Shown here: in pieces, positions 1 to 8,452 of the stretch
Numbering within the stretch: position 1 is the first letter of the stretch
How the letters are laid out: each line of letters opens with the position of its first letter
Assembly (NCBI GenBank): GCA_023248635.1
Contig: JAHFED010000001.1
Location: 62,001 to 126,000, forward strand
Direction of reading: 5' to 3'
DNA from: Myxococcales bacterium
GTDB taxonomy: Bacteria; Myxococcota; UBA727; VGSZ01
Length of the DNA stretch: 64,000 bases
Notes under the pieces: generated by a model
Database searches by the model: none
What the model was told of the DNA's origin: nothing
What the model saw: the letters and a program-made list of their open reading frames with translations, nothing else
Program-made: the position numbers and the translations under genes

Positions 1-1
1 C

Positions 2-433
2 TTCGGCTTCTTGCTGCTTTCGACCATCAGCTACGTGCCGATTGGCGGGACCGCGGAAGCTGCCTTCGCAGCGGGGCTGGGCATCATCGCCAAAGCCATG
101 GCCATCACGGCGTCGTCGGGGCTCGGGATGTTGATCTACGTGTGGTTCAACAAGAGCGAGCTCAGCATCGTGAAGGCCGGGCTCTCGATCCTCGGCATGC
201 CGATGATCGTGCTGATGGTGTTGAGCTTCGTCTTCCCCGTCGGCGGCGTCTTTGGGCTCATCATCTGTGGCGTCTTCGTCGTGGCGTCGGGCGCTGCCCT
301 TCTTTATCGCCTGAATTCCGTCGTTCATGAGTACAGCGAAGATCAACATATCGAGGCTGCCTACGAGATCTCGATGGCTTTGCTCGTGCTGCTCTGGAAC
401 GTCATCTCGCTGCTCAACCGCCTGCGCCGATAG
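2..433 (+). CDS. Partial integral membrane protein (5' end outside window)
   Basis: The frame is open from the left edge; the first possible start, a TTG at 11, is probably internal, so the N-terminus is likely missing. About 140 residues are visible. They contain a Gly/Ala-rich hydrophobic stretch near residues 20-45, then two closely spaced very hydrophobic segments around residues 58-75 and 80-98, followed by a polar, partly acidic stretch and a last hydrophobic helix ending in RLRR. This is the pattern of a small polytopic inner-membrane protein. I do not recognise a family. It converges on the gene at 524-1291 on the other strand. Confidence 0.6.
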   Translation, partial: FGFLLLSTISYVPIGGTAEAAFAAGLGIIAKAMAITASSGLGMLIYVWFNKSELSIVKAGLSILGMPMIVLMVLSFVFPVGGVFGLIICGVFVVASGAALLYRLNSVVHEYSEDQHIEAAYEISMALLVLLWNVISLLNRLRR

Positions 434-523
434 GCAGCGGCTCGAGGACGCTGATCCGAGCGGGGTCCAGGTACACCTGGGCCCTTTTTTTTTCGGACGC
501 GCTGAAGAAACGCACCACGTGCG

Positions 524-1291
524 TTATTTTGGGATCGCTTTGAGCATGGCTTTTCCATCTTTCAGCACCACTTTGAAATCCACCGCTTCGCAGTTGTGCT
601 TCTGGCGGATGCTGGGCACTTGCTTGGCGATTTGGGCTCTCAAGGCATCGAGGGAGAGGGTCGAGGCCTCGCCGGTGCGCTTCTTGGCGTCCATGTAGAC
701 CTTGTAGAGCTTCTGCAGCTGCTGCTCCGAGGGACCGCCGCCGCTGCCGCCGACGTCGACGGGTCGTGGCGCAGGTGGGGGTGGACGGGGCGCGGGGGGC
801 TTGGGGGCCACAGGGGCGGGCTTCGATGGGCCGGTGCCCGAAAGAGAGTCTTCGTCGAAGGAACCCATGTCGACGTCGAAGGAGTCGGTAGCCTCCCCCA
901 TGCCAGATACGGGCCGAGGAAGATCGACGCGGTCGGCGACCTGGCTGCCGGCGAGGCGCGCGGCTTCTTGCTCGCGCGCCTTGCGCAGTCCGAGCTTCAG
1001 CTTGTCGCGCTTGTAGGTCCCGTCTTCGATCTGCTTCAGCGTGCGCGCCCAGATGCGCTCCATCGACACGAAGCGAGCGTGAATCTGGTTGAAACGAAAG
1101 CGGTCCTGGGTGTTCCAGTCGCCCAGCTCTTCCTCTTTGATCTTGCGCATGGTGCCGGCGAACTGGGCCTGCGTCATCGTGGGAGCGCGGCGCTGCAGAC
1201 CCATGAAGAACTGTTCGAACTCGCGACGGATCCCTTCCGCGCTCTTCTCGAGATCGTCGAGTCGCTTTTTCTGCGCCGAATTCGCCGCCAT
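524..1291 (-). CDS. MXAN_5187-like protein, function unknown
   Basis: A 255-residue cytoplasmic protein with no signal peptide or membrane segment. The N-terminal 110 residues are charged and helical (coiled-coil-like, start MAANSAQKKR). A Pro/Ala-rich linker follows around residues 150-180. The compact C-terminal domain (about residues 185-255) begins near LQKLYKVYMDAKKRTGE and ends FKVVLKDGKAMLKAIPK. That C-terminus matches my recollection of the MXAN_5187 C-terminal domain of myxobacterial proteins, whose biochemical role is unknown. The gene lies 11 bp downstream of the rhomboid gene on the same strand and may be co-transcribed with it. The family name rests on memory. Confidence 0.65.
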   Translation of the reverse strand: MAANSAQKKRLDDLEKSAEGIRREFEQFFMGLQRRAPTMTQAQFAGTMRKIKEEELGDWNTQDRFRFNQIHARFVSMERIWARTLKQIEDGTYKRDKLKLGLRKAREQEAARLAGSQVADRVDLPRPVSGMGEATDSFDVDMGSFDEDSLSGTGPSKPAPVAPKPPAPRPPPPAPRPVDVGGSGGGPSEQQLQKLYKVYMDAKKRTGEASTLSLDALRAQIAKQVPSIRQKHNCEAVDFKVVLKDGKAMLKAIPK

Positions 1292-1302
1292 CGGACCGGA
1301 CT

Positions 1303-2922
1303 CTAACGGCTTTCGGCGGAAGGTCGCACATCGACCGCGCCGACGTCGTCAGGGCGGGCAACAGGGGCGTCGCGGCGCTGTTCGTCGGCGAGCTTTTGCA
1401 GGCGCCCTCGCTCCGCCGTCAAGAAAGCGCGGTCGAAGCCCTCGTCGTCGCCTTGGACTTGCAGGCGCTCCAGGATGGCCAGGCCTTCGGCGGCGGCGTT
1501 GTTCTGGCCGAGGGCCGTTGCGTAGGTGTGGGCGATGGCTGCCTCATGTTTGCCCGACTCGTCGAAGGCTTCTTTGGCGAGGGGCAGCGCGCGTTGGGGA
1601 TCTTGCACTGCGGGCTCACGCGCGCGCAGCAGCAGCCAGGCGCAGGTGTTCTTGAGCACCGGTGCTGGGCCCTTGAGCTCCTCGAGAGCAGCGCCGCACA
1701 AGGTGCGCACGCTAAAGCCGTCGGTGATGTCCATCTGGCCCGGGTCGTCGTCGTCGGGCTCCGAGAGCCCCAGCTCGCGCACCGCGTTGTCAAAGCCGGC
1801 TTGGCGGTCACCTCCGCGCTGAAAACCGACGAAGGCGGCGGCGGCGGCGGCGCCGGCTTCGTCGTCTTTGCCATCGTGCTCGAGCACGCGCGCGGCGAGG
1901 AGCAAGGTTGCAGGGTCGTCGGGGGCCAAGGCCGTCGCGCGAGCGCTGTGGATCCTGGCGCTCGAGAGGGGGTCGTCGTCGACGTTGTTGGGTTGAGCAG
2001 AGCGCGATGGCTGCTGCATCCCGGCGGCATGCAAGGCCCGCAACCCCATCATGGCGTGGAAGCGCGGCGACCAGCGCGGGTCGACGGCGTAGGCGCTGAC
2101 CAGGGCGAAGCCCACCACGCTCAAAGCCAACGCAAACACACCCAGGCGTCGCTCACGGGCAGACACCGTGACGGCGGCAATGGCTGCAGTGGTGGCAGCG
2201 TCGGCGCCGACGAAGGATCGGTCGCCCGCCGACAGTCCCCACGTCAGCAAAAAGCCCATCAAGAGCCCGCCAAAATGCGCCACGTTGTTGACCATCGGCA
2301 GCAACACGCCCAGAGCGAAGGTGGCGACGACGAAAGGCACGAACGAGGTCAGCAGGAAGCGCCCCAACGCACGCTGTCTGGTGAGGGTCGCGATGGCCAG
2401 CAGCGCCCCGGTGACGCCGAAGACAGCACCCGAGGCTCCGGCGGTCAGTCCGGGCATCAAGGCCACCGACAAAGCGAAGCCGAAGATCCCCGACGCGACG
2501 TAGATGAGCACCAGGCGCGGGGTTCCCACCAGCCGTTCGAGAGCGCGCCCCACCTGCCACAGCACCCACACGTTGAGACCGAGATGCCAGCAGCCGACGT
2601 GGACGAAGCACGCCACCAACAAACGCCACACCTCACCAGACCACAGCCGCGTGGGCTCGACGGCCCCGAAGGCAATGACGTCGGCGGGAGCGGCATAGAG
2701 CACAGATACGCCCGCCCAGGCCATCACCACGCCCACCGCGAGGTTCAACAGCACCAGGCCCACCGTGCCCCAGCGGCGGCTCGTCGGCCCCAGCAGCTCG
2801 GGCGGGGTGTCGTCGGCGCCGTCGTCTGGCACCCCGCTGGACTCGGCGTCGGGCTTGCTTTCGTGCGCCTGGGGTGCCGCGGGCCCTTCCTGGGGTGGCG
2901 GCTGCTGCTCGGGGTCGGTCAT
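1303..2922 (-). CDS. Rhomboid family intramembrane serine protease with C-terminal extension
   Basis: A 539-residue protein. Start chosen at the ATG giving MTDPEQQPPP; the longer open frame upstream is antisense to the TonB receptor. Residues 1-48 form a Pro/acidic cytoplasmic tail, and about six membrane helices follow. Rhomboid signatures are clear: WHLGLN (His113, Asn117), the nucleophile in GASGAVFG (Ser164) and the catalytic base in NNVAHFGG (His216). A further membrane segment near residue 265 leads into an Ala-rich, TPR-like helical region of about 230 residues. Rhomboids cleave transmembrane substrates within the bilayer; the substrate cannot be inferred. The gene is divergent from the receptor at 2959 with only 36 bp between them, so their promoters must overlap. 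Confidence 0.9.
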   Translation of the reverse strand: MTDPEQQPPPQEGPAAPQAHESKPDAESSGVPDDGADDTPPELLGPTSRRWGTVGLVLLNLAVGVVMAWAGVSVLYAAPADVIAFGAVEPTRLWSGEVWRLLVACFVHVGCWHLGLNVWVLWQVGRALERLVGTPRLVLIYVASGIFGFALSVALMPGLTAGASGAVFGVTGALLAIATLTRQRALGRFLLTSFVPFVVATFALGVLLPMVNNVAHFGGLLMGFLLTWGLSAGDRSFVGADAATTAAIAAVTVSARERRLGVFALALSVVGFALVSAYAVDPRWSPRFHAMMGLRALHAAGMQQPSRSAQPNNVDDDPLSSARIHSARATALAPDDPATLLLAARVLEHDGKDDEAGAAAAAAFVGFQRGGDRQAGFDNAVRELGLSEPDDDDPGQMDITDGFSVRTLCGAALEELKGPAPVLKNTCAWLLLRAREPAVQDPQRALPLAKEAFDESGKHEAAIAHTYATALGQNNAAAEGLAILERLQVQGDDEGFDRAFLTAERGRLQKLADEQRRDAPVARPDDVGAVDVRPSAESR

Positions 2923-2958
2923 CGTCACCGACCGTAGCGTCTCGCCGACAAGTTCGCG

Positions 2959-5151
2959 ATGCTCCCGAGCGTGAGCGCGTTGTGTGTCCTTTTTCTGGTC
3001 GCCGGCGCCGTCGGCCCGCCCGTCCCCGCCGATGTTGGTGAGGGCGATGTCGTCGACGTCGATGGCGTGCTCTACGAGCGCAAGGGCGATCTGCTCTACA
3101 CCCTCGACGACCCCGCCGTGCAGAGCCGGGTGCAGACCTTGACCGTCACGGGTTCGCGCCTCGACAGCAAGCGCAAGCAGAAGGTGATCCGCGCCGACGT
3201 CATCGATGGCGATGCGCTGCGCGAGAGCGGCGCCCGCACGCTGGCCGATGTGCTCGACGAGCAGGGCGGTGTGCAGGTCAACAGCTCCCTCGGGCTCGGT
3301 GCCGAGGTCTTCGTCGACGGCCTCGATGGACGCCACGTGCTCATCTTGATCGATGGACGACCCGTCAACGGCAAGGTCAACAACCGCGTCGACGTCTCGC
3401 GCTTGCCGATCTCGCCGGGCAGCATCGAGCGGATCGAGATCGTGCGCGGCCCCATGAGCGCGCTCTATGGCAGCGATGCCCTCGGCGGCGTCGTCAACAT
3501 CATCACCAAGAGCCCCGGTCGCGACGTCGGCGGCGAAGTAGAGCTCGGGGGCCAACTGCTCCCATCGGCATCGCCCTGGTCTTCGCTGGGCTTGCACGGG
3601 CACGGCGGCCTCGGTCCCCTGGCCTTGCGCATCGACGTCACGGGATCCCTCTTGCCCGGCTTCGATCGCGGCGGGGCCCTCACGGGCAAGGACATCCCCG
3701 ATGGCAAAGCCGATCTGCCCGATCGTCGCCAAGGCAGTGTCGGCGTCGACGTCGGCGCCGCTCTGCCCGGTCCCTGGTCCCTGCGCTCGACGCTTCTGGG
3801 ATCGATGGCCCAGACCTCCGCCGTCGTCTCGACTGCGGCACCCTTTCGCGATGCCGCAGACAACGCCGAGCTCGCGCTGTCGACGTCGCTCAACGGGGTC
3901 CTCGAGCTCGGGCTCGTGCAAGCCGTCGACGTCGTCGCCGACCTGCGCATCGATCGCTTCACCCACATCTTCAAGAAGCTCCCGACCGGTGGGCTGGCCG
4001 AGGCGCCGGCCTTCTGCGGAGGCGTGTTCGACCTTGTTTGTCCGCGCGAGCCCAACATCCGCACCAACGCCGAAAAAGACGAAGCCCGGCTCGAGCTGCG
4101 CGCCGACGCCGTCTTCGTCGACGACCCCGAGCTGGCGAGCCCCTGGGGACGCGAGCTCTCGTTGAGCCTCGGCACGGTCTTGCTGCAAGAGCAGGCCACC
4201 CGCAAAAACGACGTCGACGAAGACACCCTGGTGGGGGGCGGACAGCGGGTCACGGCCTCACTTTACGGTGAGCTCTTGTGGCGGCCGTGGCGCTGGCTCT
4301 CGCTGCTGCCCGGCGCGCGCTTCGACGCCTTCCTCGTCGACGGCCAGAACGATCTCGATGGAGCAGCCTTTGGCCCCAAGCTGGCCGCGCGCCTGGAGGG
4401 TCCGTGGGGAACGGGGCTGCGGGCCTCGATCGGTCAGGGCTTTCGCCTGCCGAGCTTCGAAGAACGCTTCTTGCGCTTCGACCACAGCGAGCTGGGCTAC
4501 ATCGTCGACGGCAACCCCGATCTTCTGCCCGAGCATTCCACCGGGATCCGCGCCGAGGCCGTGTGGCAGACGCGCGAGCTCGTGGTGCCCATCGATGCCG
4601 GCGTCGAGCTGGGCGCAAATCTGTTGCAGGATCTCATCACCGAAGACGCAGCCAGCACCGACGACGACGGCACCCCGATTTTTACCTACAAGAATGCCGC
4701 GCGTGCGTGGACTGCGGCGGTCACCACCCGGGCAAAGATAGGCCCCCAGCCCGTCGGCGTCGGCGACGTCCGCCTCGATCTCACCTGGCAGTATCTGCTC
4801 AACGCCGTCGACGTCAGCGCGTGTCCGGCCGAAAACCCCTGGCTGTGCGGCGCCGAAGAAGGCGCGACGTCGCTGCCCCTGCGCCCCACCCACAGCGTCG
4901 ACGTCACCGGCCGCTTCACGCTGCACGCCACCGACACGGTGCTCTTTGCGCGAGCCGATGCCCTGAGCGAGCGTCCCCTCGTCACCGACACTGCGCCGGC
5001 CTCGCTGGTCTTGTCCGCTGGAGTACGCCAGCCCCTCTTTGACCACGCCGAAGTCGTCGTCGGGCTCGAGAATCTGCTCGATCAGACCGATGCCGTTTTT
5101 GGCCCCAAGCCCGGCCGGCACATCTCGATCAACCTGCGCATCTGGGACTGA
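2959..5151 (+). CDS. TonB-dependent outer membrane receptor
   Basis: A 730-residue protein with a hydrophobic signal peptide (residues 1-20). The segment LTVTGSR around residue 60 resembles a TonB box followed by the plug. The plug domain is recognisable from DVLDEQGGVQV, the IDGRPVNG strand and the IERIEIVRGPMSALYGSDALGGVVNIITK region (about residues 75-180). The rest is a beta-barrel with alternating aromatic strands, including the receptor motif GFRLPSFEERF and the NPDLLPE turn, ending in ISINLRIWD with the aromatic terminus typical of outer membrane barrels. It imports a substrate using TonB-ExbBD energy. The substrate (siderophore, cobalamin, sugar) cannot be told from sequence, and no transporter genes are adjacent. 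Confidence 0.93.
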   Translation: MLPSVSALCVLFLVAGAVGPPVPADVGEGDVVDVDGVLYERKGDLLYTLDDPAVQSRVQTLTVTGSRLDSKRKQKVIRADVIDGDALRESGARTLADVLDEQGGVQVNSSLGLGAEVFVDGLDGRHVLILIDGRPVNGKVNNRVDVSRLPISPGSIERIEIVRGPMSALYGSDALGGVVNIITKSPGRDVGGEVELGGQLLPSASPWSSLGLHGHGGLGPLALRIDVTGSLLPGFDRGGALTGKDIPDGKADLPDRRQGSVGVDVGAALPGPWSLRSTLLGSMAQTSAVVSTAAPFRDAADNAELALSTSLNGVLELGLVQAVDVVADLRIDRFTHIFKKLPTGGLAEAPAFCGGVFDLVCPREPNIRTNAEKDEARLELRADAVFVDDPELASPWGRELSLSLGTVLLQEQATRKNDVDEDTLVGGGQRVTASLYGELLWRPWRWLSLLPGARFDAFLVDGQNDLDGAAFGPKLAARLEGPWGTGLRASIGQGFRLPSFEERFLRFDHSELGYIVDGNPDLLPEHSTGIRAEAVWQTRELVVPIDAGVELGANLLQDLITEDAASTDDDGTPIFTYKNAARAWTAAVTTRAKIGPQPVGVGDVRLDLTWQYLLNAVDVSACPAENPWLCGAEEGATSLPLRPTHSVDVTGRFTLHATDTVLFARADALSERPLVTDTAPASLVLSAGVRQPLFDHAEVVVGLENLLDQTDAVFGPKPGRHISINLRIWD

Positions 5152-5198
5152 GTCCCCTGGCGCTTGACGATGACGACGCCGACGGGGGATGAGGACCG

Positions 5199-6416
5199 AT
5201 GCCAACGTCGACGCAACAGCGCGTGCTCGTCTCTGTCAGTGGCCCCGATACCAAGGGCATCACGGCCACCTTGACCGGCATCGTCGCCGACGGCGGCGGC
5301 ATCCTCGTCGACATCGAACAGGTCGTGCTCTCGGCGCAGCTGACCTTGTGTCTCGTCATCAGCGTGCCCCGAGCGAAGAGCGGACCGGGCACGGGAGTGT
5401 TGAAGGAGCTGCTCTTTGCCACCAAGGAGCTCGGCCTCGAATGCGACTTCAAGGTGCTCGATGAGCCGACGTCGCCGGCGACCCTCTCACCGCGGCGGAG
5501 CTTCGCCGTCACGGTGATCGGCGACATCGTCGACGCCTCGTGTGTGCACGCGCTGACGTCCTGCCTGGCCACTCACAATGCCAACATCGACGAAATCCGC
5601 CGCCTGAGCGAGGGCGAGCTCTCGAGCTTGGAGATCGTCATCTCCACCGACTCCGGCGACGACGGTGAGCGCCTCTTGCAAGGGGCGCTGGTCCAAATCG
5701 CTCGAGAGCGCGACGTCGACCTCGCGTTCCAGGTCGAAGACCTTGCGCGCTACACCAAGCGCCTCGTCGTCTTCGACATGGATAGCACCTTGATCCGGAT
5801 CGAGGTCATCGACGAGCTCGCGCGCGCTCACGGCGTCTACGACGAGGTCGCAGCCGTCACGAGCACCGCCATGGCGGGGGGCATGCCCTACGAGGAGTCA
5901 CTGAAGCTGCGGGTGCACAAGTTGGCCGGCCTTCCCGTCGCCGTCGTGCAAAAGCTGGTGGTCGATCTCCCCCTCACCGACGGCGCTGAAGACCTCCTGC
6001 GCGTGCTCAAAGCCCTCGGCTTCAAGACCGCCGTCATCTCGGGCGGGTTTTCGCTGGCGGCGGATTCACTGCGCGCGCGGCTCGGCCTCGACTACGCCTA
6101 CTCCAACGTTCTCGAGGTCAAAGACGGCAAGCTCACTGGTCGGGTCATCGAGCCCATCGTTGGCCCGCAGCGCAAGGCCGATCTCCTCGACGCTCTGGCC
6201 CAACGCGAGGGGATCCCGCTCGAGCAGACCATCGCCATCGGCGACGGCGCCAACGACCTCTTGATGCTGGAAAAAGCCGGCCTGGGCATTGCTTTTCACG
6301 CCAAGGCCAAGCTGCGCGACGCCGCCGACACCAGCGTCTCGCGGGGTGGCATCGACCGCGTGCTCTATCTGCTCGGCCTGCACGCCGGCGACGTCCGGGC
6401 CTTTCTGGGCCGCTAG
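5199..6416 (+). CDS. serB: Phosphoserine phosphatase with two N-terminal ACT domains
   Basis: A 405-residue enzyme for the last step of serine synthesis, hydrolysing O-phosphoserine to serine. Two ACT domains (about residues 8-88 and 102-178) precede a HAD phosphatase domain whose nucleophile motif is FDMDST (Asp193, acid/base Asp195). The later motifs SGGFS and GDGANDLLML supply the remaining HAD signatures. The two-ACT architecture is the longer SerB type and suggests serine feedback control. The gene starts at an ATG after the receptor gene (47-bp gap) and ends 40 bp before tRNA-Leu, so it marks the last chromosomal gene left of the integrated element. Confidence 0.95.
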   Translation: MPTSTQQRVLVSVSGPDTKGITATLTGIVADGGGILVDIEQVVLSAQLTLCLVISVPRAKSGPGTGVLKELLFATKELGLECDFKVLDEPTSPATLSPRRSFAVTVIGDIVDASCVHALTSCLATHNANIDEIRRLSEGELSSLEIVISTDSGDDGERLLQGALVQIARERDVDLAFQVEDLARYTKRLVVFDMDSTLIRIEVIDELARAHGVYDEVAAVTSTAMAGGMPYEESLKLRVHKLAGLPVAVVQKLVVDLPLTDGAEDLLRVLKALGFKTAVISGGFSLAADSLRARLGLDYAYSNVLEVKDGKLTGRVIEPIVGPQRKADLLDALAQREGIPLEQTIAIGDGANDLLMLEKAGLGIAFHAKAKLRDAADTSVSRGGIDRVLYLLGLHAGDVRAFLGR

Positions 6417-6456
6417 GCTTGGGCTACGAGACTGCCCTTGCCTTGAGAAAGGCGTT

Positions 6457-6541
6457 GCCGACGTGGCGGAATGGTAGACGCAGGGGACTTAAAATCCCTG
6501 GACGCGCAAGCGTCGTGCGGGTTCGAGTCCCGCCTTCGGCA
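6457..6541 (+). tRNA. tRNA-Leu (anticodon UAA)
   Basis: An 85-nt cloverleaf with acceptor strands GCCGACG and CTTCGGC (one mismatch), anticodon stem GGGGA/TCCCT around loop CTTAAAA with anticodon TAA at 6490-6492, a long class II variable arm, and T-arm GCGGG-TTCGAGT-CCCGC. The CCA end is not encoded. The 3' 55 bases (6487-6541) are duplicated at 18553-18607, so the functional gene is now a hybrid whose 3' part came from the integrated element. Confidence 0.97.
6487..6541 (+). repeat. attL: 55-bp direct repeat, 3' part of tRNA-Leu
   Basis: Runs from ACTTAAAATCC in the anticodon loop to the discriminator base A. Identity with 18553-18607 is complete over 55 bp and stops at both edges (G versus A before it, G versus C after it). 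The length and position are typical of tyrosine-integrase attachment cores that use the anticodon or T-arm symmetry. Confidence 0.93.
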
Positions 6542-6592
6542 GCTTTGCAACGCCACGACGTCGTCAGCGGCCCCTCCACGGCGCGACTGCAT

Positions 6593-6615
6593 GCCAGCAG
6601 TTTTGCCAGCAGTTG
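6593..6615 (+). promoter_or_regulatory. Left copy of 23-bp arm-type repeat
   Basis: The 23 bp contains GCCAGCAGTT twice, one base-pair turn apart, and is identical to 18415-18437 in the same orientation. It lies 52 bp inside the left att core. A repeat found only near the two att sites is what an integrase arm-binding site looks like; the assignment is inferred. Confidence 0.6.
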
Positions 6616-6704
6616 GGTCCGGCAGGCTGCTTCTGGTCGGGCTCCCGGACTCTGATCGGCTCGCAACCTGCCCGGACAAACAAACGCCAACTCTACGGAT
6701 AGGG

Positions 6705-7331
6705 GTGCGGCCATCGTCACCTCGTCACCGAGCGTCGCAAACGCCTTCGTACTGCGCTCAAACCGGTGACGATGTCCCTGTCGAGGTCGTCACCGATCGT
6801 CACGCCCCGTCACTCGAGCGTCGTCCGTTCGGCATCGAGTCCGCCGAGCTGGCCCGCCTGGTCCGCCGAATGGTCGAGCGCGTTGCCGGCCGCGTCCGCC
6901 ACGACCTCGACGACGCCACACAAGAGACCCTGGTGCGCATGCTCGCCGTCGACGCCGACCGCTTCGACCCGGGCTTCGGCATTGAGGGGTTCGCGGCCCG
7001 CCGTGTGATGTGGACGGTGCGGGACATGCGCCGACGAGAAGCGGCGCGCGGCAGGACCGAAGCGCGCTCGGCCAACGGCGCCAACGACGACGCCCCGTCC
7101 CCTGAAGTCCTGCACCTGGCGCGCCTCGAAGCTGCCGCCGCCGCCGCCGCCGCCCGCAAACTCAAGATCGCGCTGGGAGAGCTGCCCGCTGACGTCCGCG
7201 GCGTCATCCAGCGGCACGACCTGCAGGGTCGCCCGTTGCGCGAGCTGGCACGCCAGTCGGGAGAGAACGTGTCGTCGTTGTCGCGGCGTCGGGAGCGAGG
7301 GCTGCGGTCGCTGTCGGAGCGGATGAGCTGA
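6705..7331 (+). CDS. Sigma-70-like (ECF-type) protein of the integrative element
   Basis: About 208 residues if the GTG at 6705 is used; the ATG at 6870 is an alternative and would free the repeated CGTCAC motifs at 6715-6813 to serve as upstream sites. The core has a region 2-like helix set (LDDATQETLVRML, then FAARRVMWTVRDMRRREAAR), an Ala-rich linker, and a region 4-like HTH (ALGELPADVRGVIQRH ... LARQSGENVSSLSRRRERGL). This is the layout of a small sigma factor with two DNA/polymerase-binding domains. It is the first gene inside attL. It could direct transcription of the element, but a non-sigma HTH role is not excluded. Confidence 0.65.
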   Translation: MRPSSPRHRASQTPSYCAQTGDDVPVEVVTDRHAPSLERRPFGIESAELARLVRRMVERVAGRVRHDLDDATQETLVRMLAVDADRFDPGFGIEGFAARRVMWTVRDMRRREAARGRTEARSANGANDDAPSPEVLHLARLEAAAAAAAARKLKIALGELPADVRGVIQRHDLQGRPLRELARQSGENVSSLSRRRERGLRSLSERMS

Positions 7332-7424
7332 ACAGCAAGAGGCTGAGGCGGCGCAGGAGAGAGGGGGTGTGGCCGGATGTGGACCGGATGTGGGCTGGTC
7401 CTGGACCGGTCCTGGACCGGAGGT

Positions 7425-7496
7425 GGACTACTCCTGGGACTACTCCCAGGACTACTCCCAGGACTACTCCTGGGACTAGTCCTGGGACTAGTCAGG
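7425..7496 (+). repeat. Six 12-bp tandem iterons, putative element origin
   Basis: Six consecutive 12-bp units of the form GGACTACTCCTG/GGACTACTCCCA/GGACTAGTCCTG occupy 7425-7496. Upstream, GGTCCTGGACC occurs twice in tandem (about 7396-7418), and a 9-bp unit GTCCATCGT is repeated three times at 7742-7768. A near-consensus DnaA box (CTATCCACA, one mismatch) sits at 7597-7605. The whole 7332-8096 interval has no convincing gene and precedes the excisionase and primase-helicase genes, so it probably holds the replication origin of the excised element. Confidence 0.6.
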
Positions 7497-8096
7497 GTAC
7501 CCCGTGGACACCCCTGACCACCCCCACCCCTGGGTACACCACTGGGTCTACCCGGCACGCACCAAACATACTGTAGACATCCGCTTCTCTAGTCAGCTAT
7601 CCACACCAAGGCCGCAAGCCGGGTCCGCACACGGGTACGGTCCGCGCGGACCCAAACCCAGCAAGTCCAACGAAACCCAATTGCGGTCCCAGAATTGCAC
7701 GCACCGGAGAGGTTTGATTTTGTGACGACGTCAATTTCTCGGTCCATCGTGTCCATCGCGTCCATCGTGTCCTCTAAGTACCGCAAAAGTTCCTCCTGCC
7801 CTCTCTGCCACTTTGCCTGGGGCGGGTTCGTCTGCGCGATTGCGGTCTTTGCTCGCCTGCTCGTCTTTGCATGCATCAAATCGCTGTGATTCTCGTCTTC
7901 ACCATTGACGGGCGCCATGGCCTGGTGCCACCGTGTGCAAGAACGAAGAAGCCCCACGACTCCCTTACGCCGGCAAAGCATGAGGAGTCGTGAGGCGGAC
8001 CGTTCAGGGCCTTTGAGGGACCACCTTGCGGTGTCTTCATCCTTCCATGCGCTCTTGTGTGCTGTCCACCTTGAAGACGCCGCATGCGAGTCCGGA

Positions 8097-8351
8097 ATGA
8101 CGACGACAACGACGCCTCCTGAACCAGAAGCCCTCGCCCCCGAGCGCAAGCACAAGCGCAGTGCCCCGATCCGCGCCGACGGCCCCCGCTTGGGCTACCG
8201 GCCGGCCGAAGTCGCCAGGTTGATCGGGATCGGCACGACGCGCACGCGCGAGCTGATCCGCACGGGCAAGATCAAGAGCGTGCGGATCGGCCGCAGCATC
8301 GTGGTCACTGAAGAATCGATCCGCGCCTTCCTCGCCAGTCAGGAAGCGTGA
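8097..8351 (+). CDS. Excisionase-family helix-turn-helix protein
   Basis: An 84-residue basic protein starting at an internal ATG (MTTTTTPPEP); the longer frame upstream has no coding character. After a charged N-terminal tail (APERKHKRSAPIR), residues 30-82 form a MerR-like winged HTH: LGYRPAEVARLIGIG, then TRTRELIRTGKIKSVRIGRSIVVTEESIRAFL. This is the compact excisionase/HTH_17 fold used by recombination directionality factors and by plasmid or phage regulators. Sitting between the iterons and the primase-helicase, it may aid excision or control replication. Confidence 0.8.
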   Translation: MTTTTTPPEPEALAPERKHKRSAPIRADGPRLGYRPAEVARLIGIGTTRTRELIRTGKIKSVRIGRSIVVTEESIRAFLASQEA

Positions 8352-8452
8352 CCGATGAAGCCAACCAACCAGAGGAGCCCACGGCGCACCCGTGGTGCCT
8401 CTTGGAATTCATGCACTGACGGGCAGTGGACGACGTCGACCGTGGGGGCAGC

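Noticed and set aside
1303-2922. Rhomboid as the sorting protease for the Myxo-type C-termini
   Set aside because: The sorting enzymes I know for MYXO-CTERM are of another membrane protease type, and nothing but proximity links this rhomboid to the substrates.
2923-4188. N-terminal extension of the rhomboid reading frame to 961 residues
   Set aside because: The extension is antisense to the clear TonB receptor gene and has no family features; MTDPEQ is a natural start.
7589-8155. 188-codon minus-strand ORF in the iteron region
   Set aside because: Its sequence is dominated by translated direct repeats and overlaps the HTH gene start; no family features.
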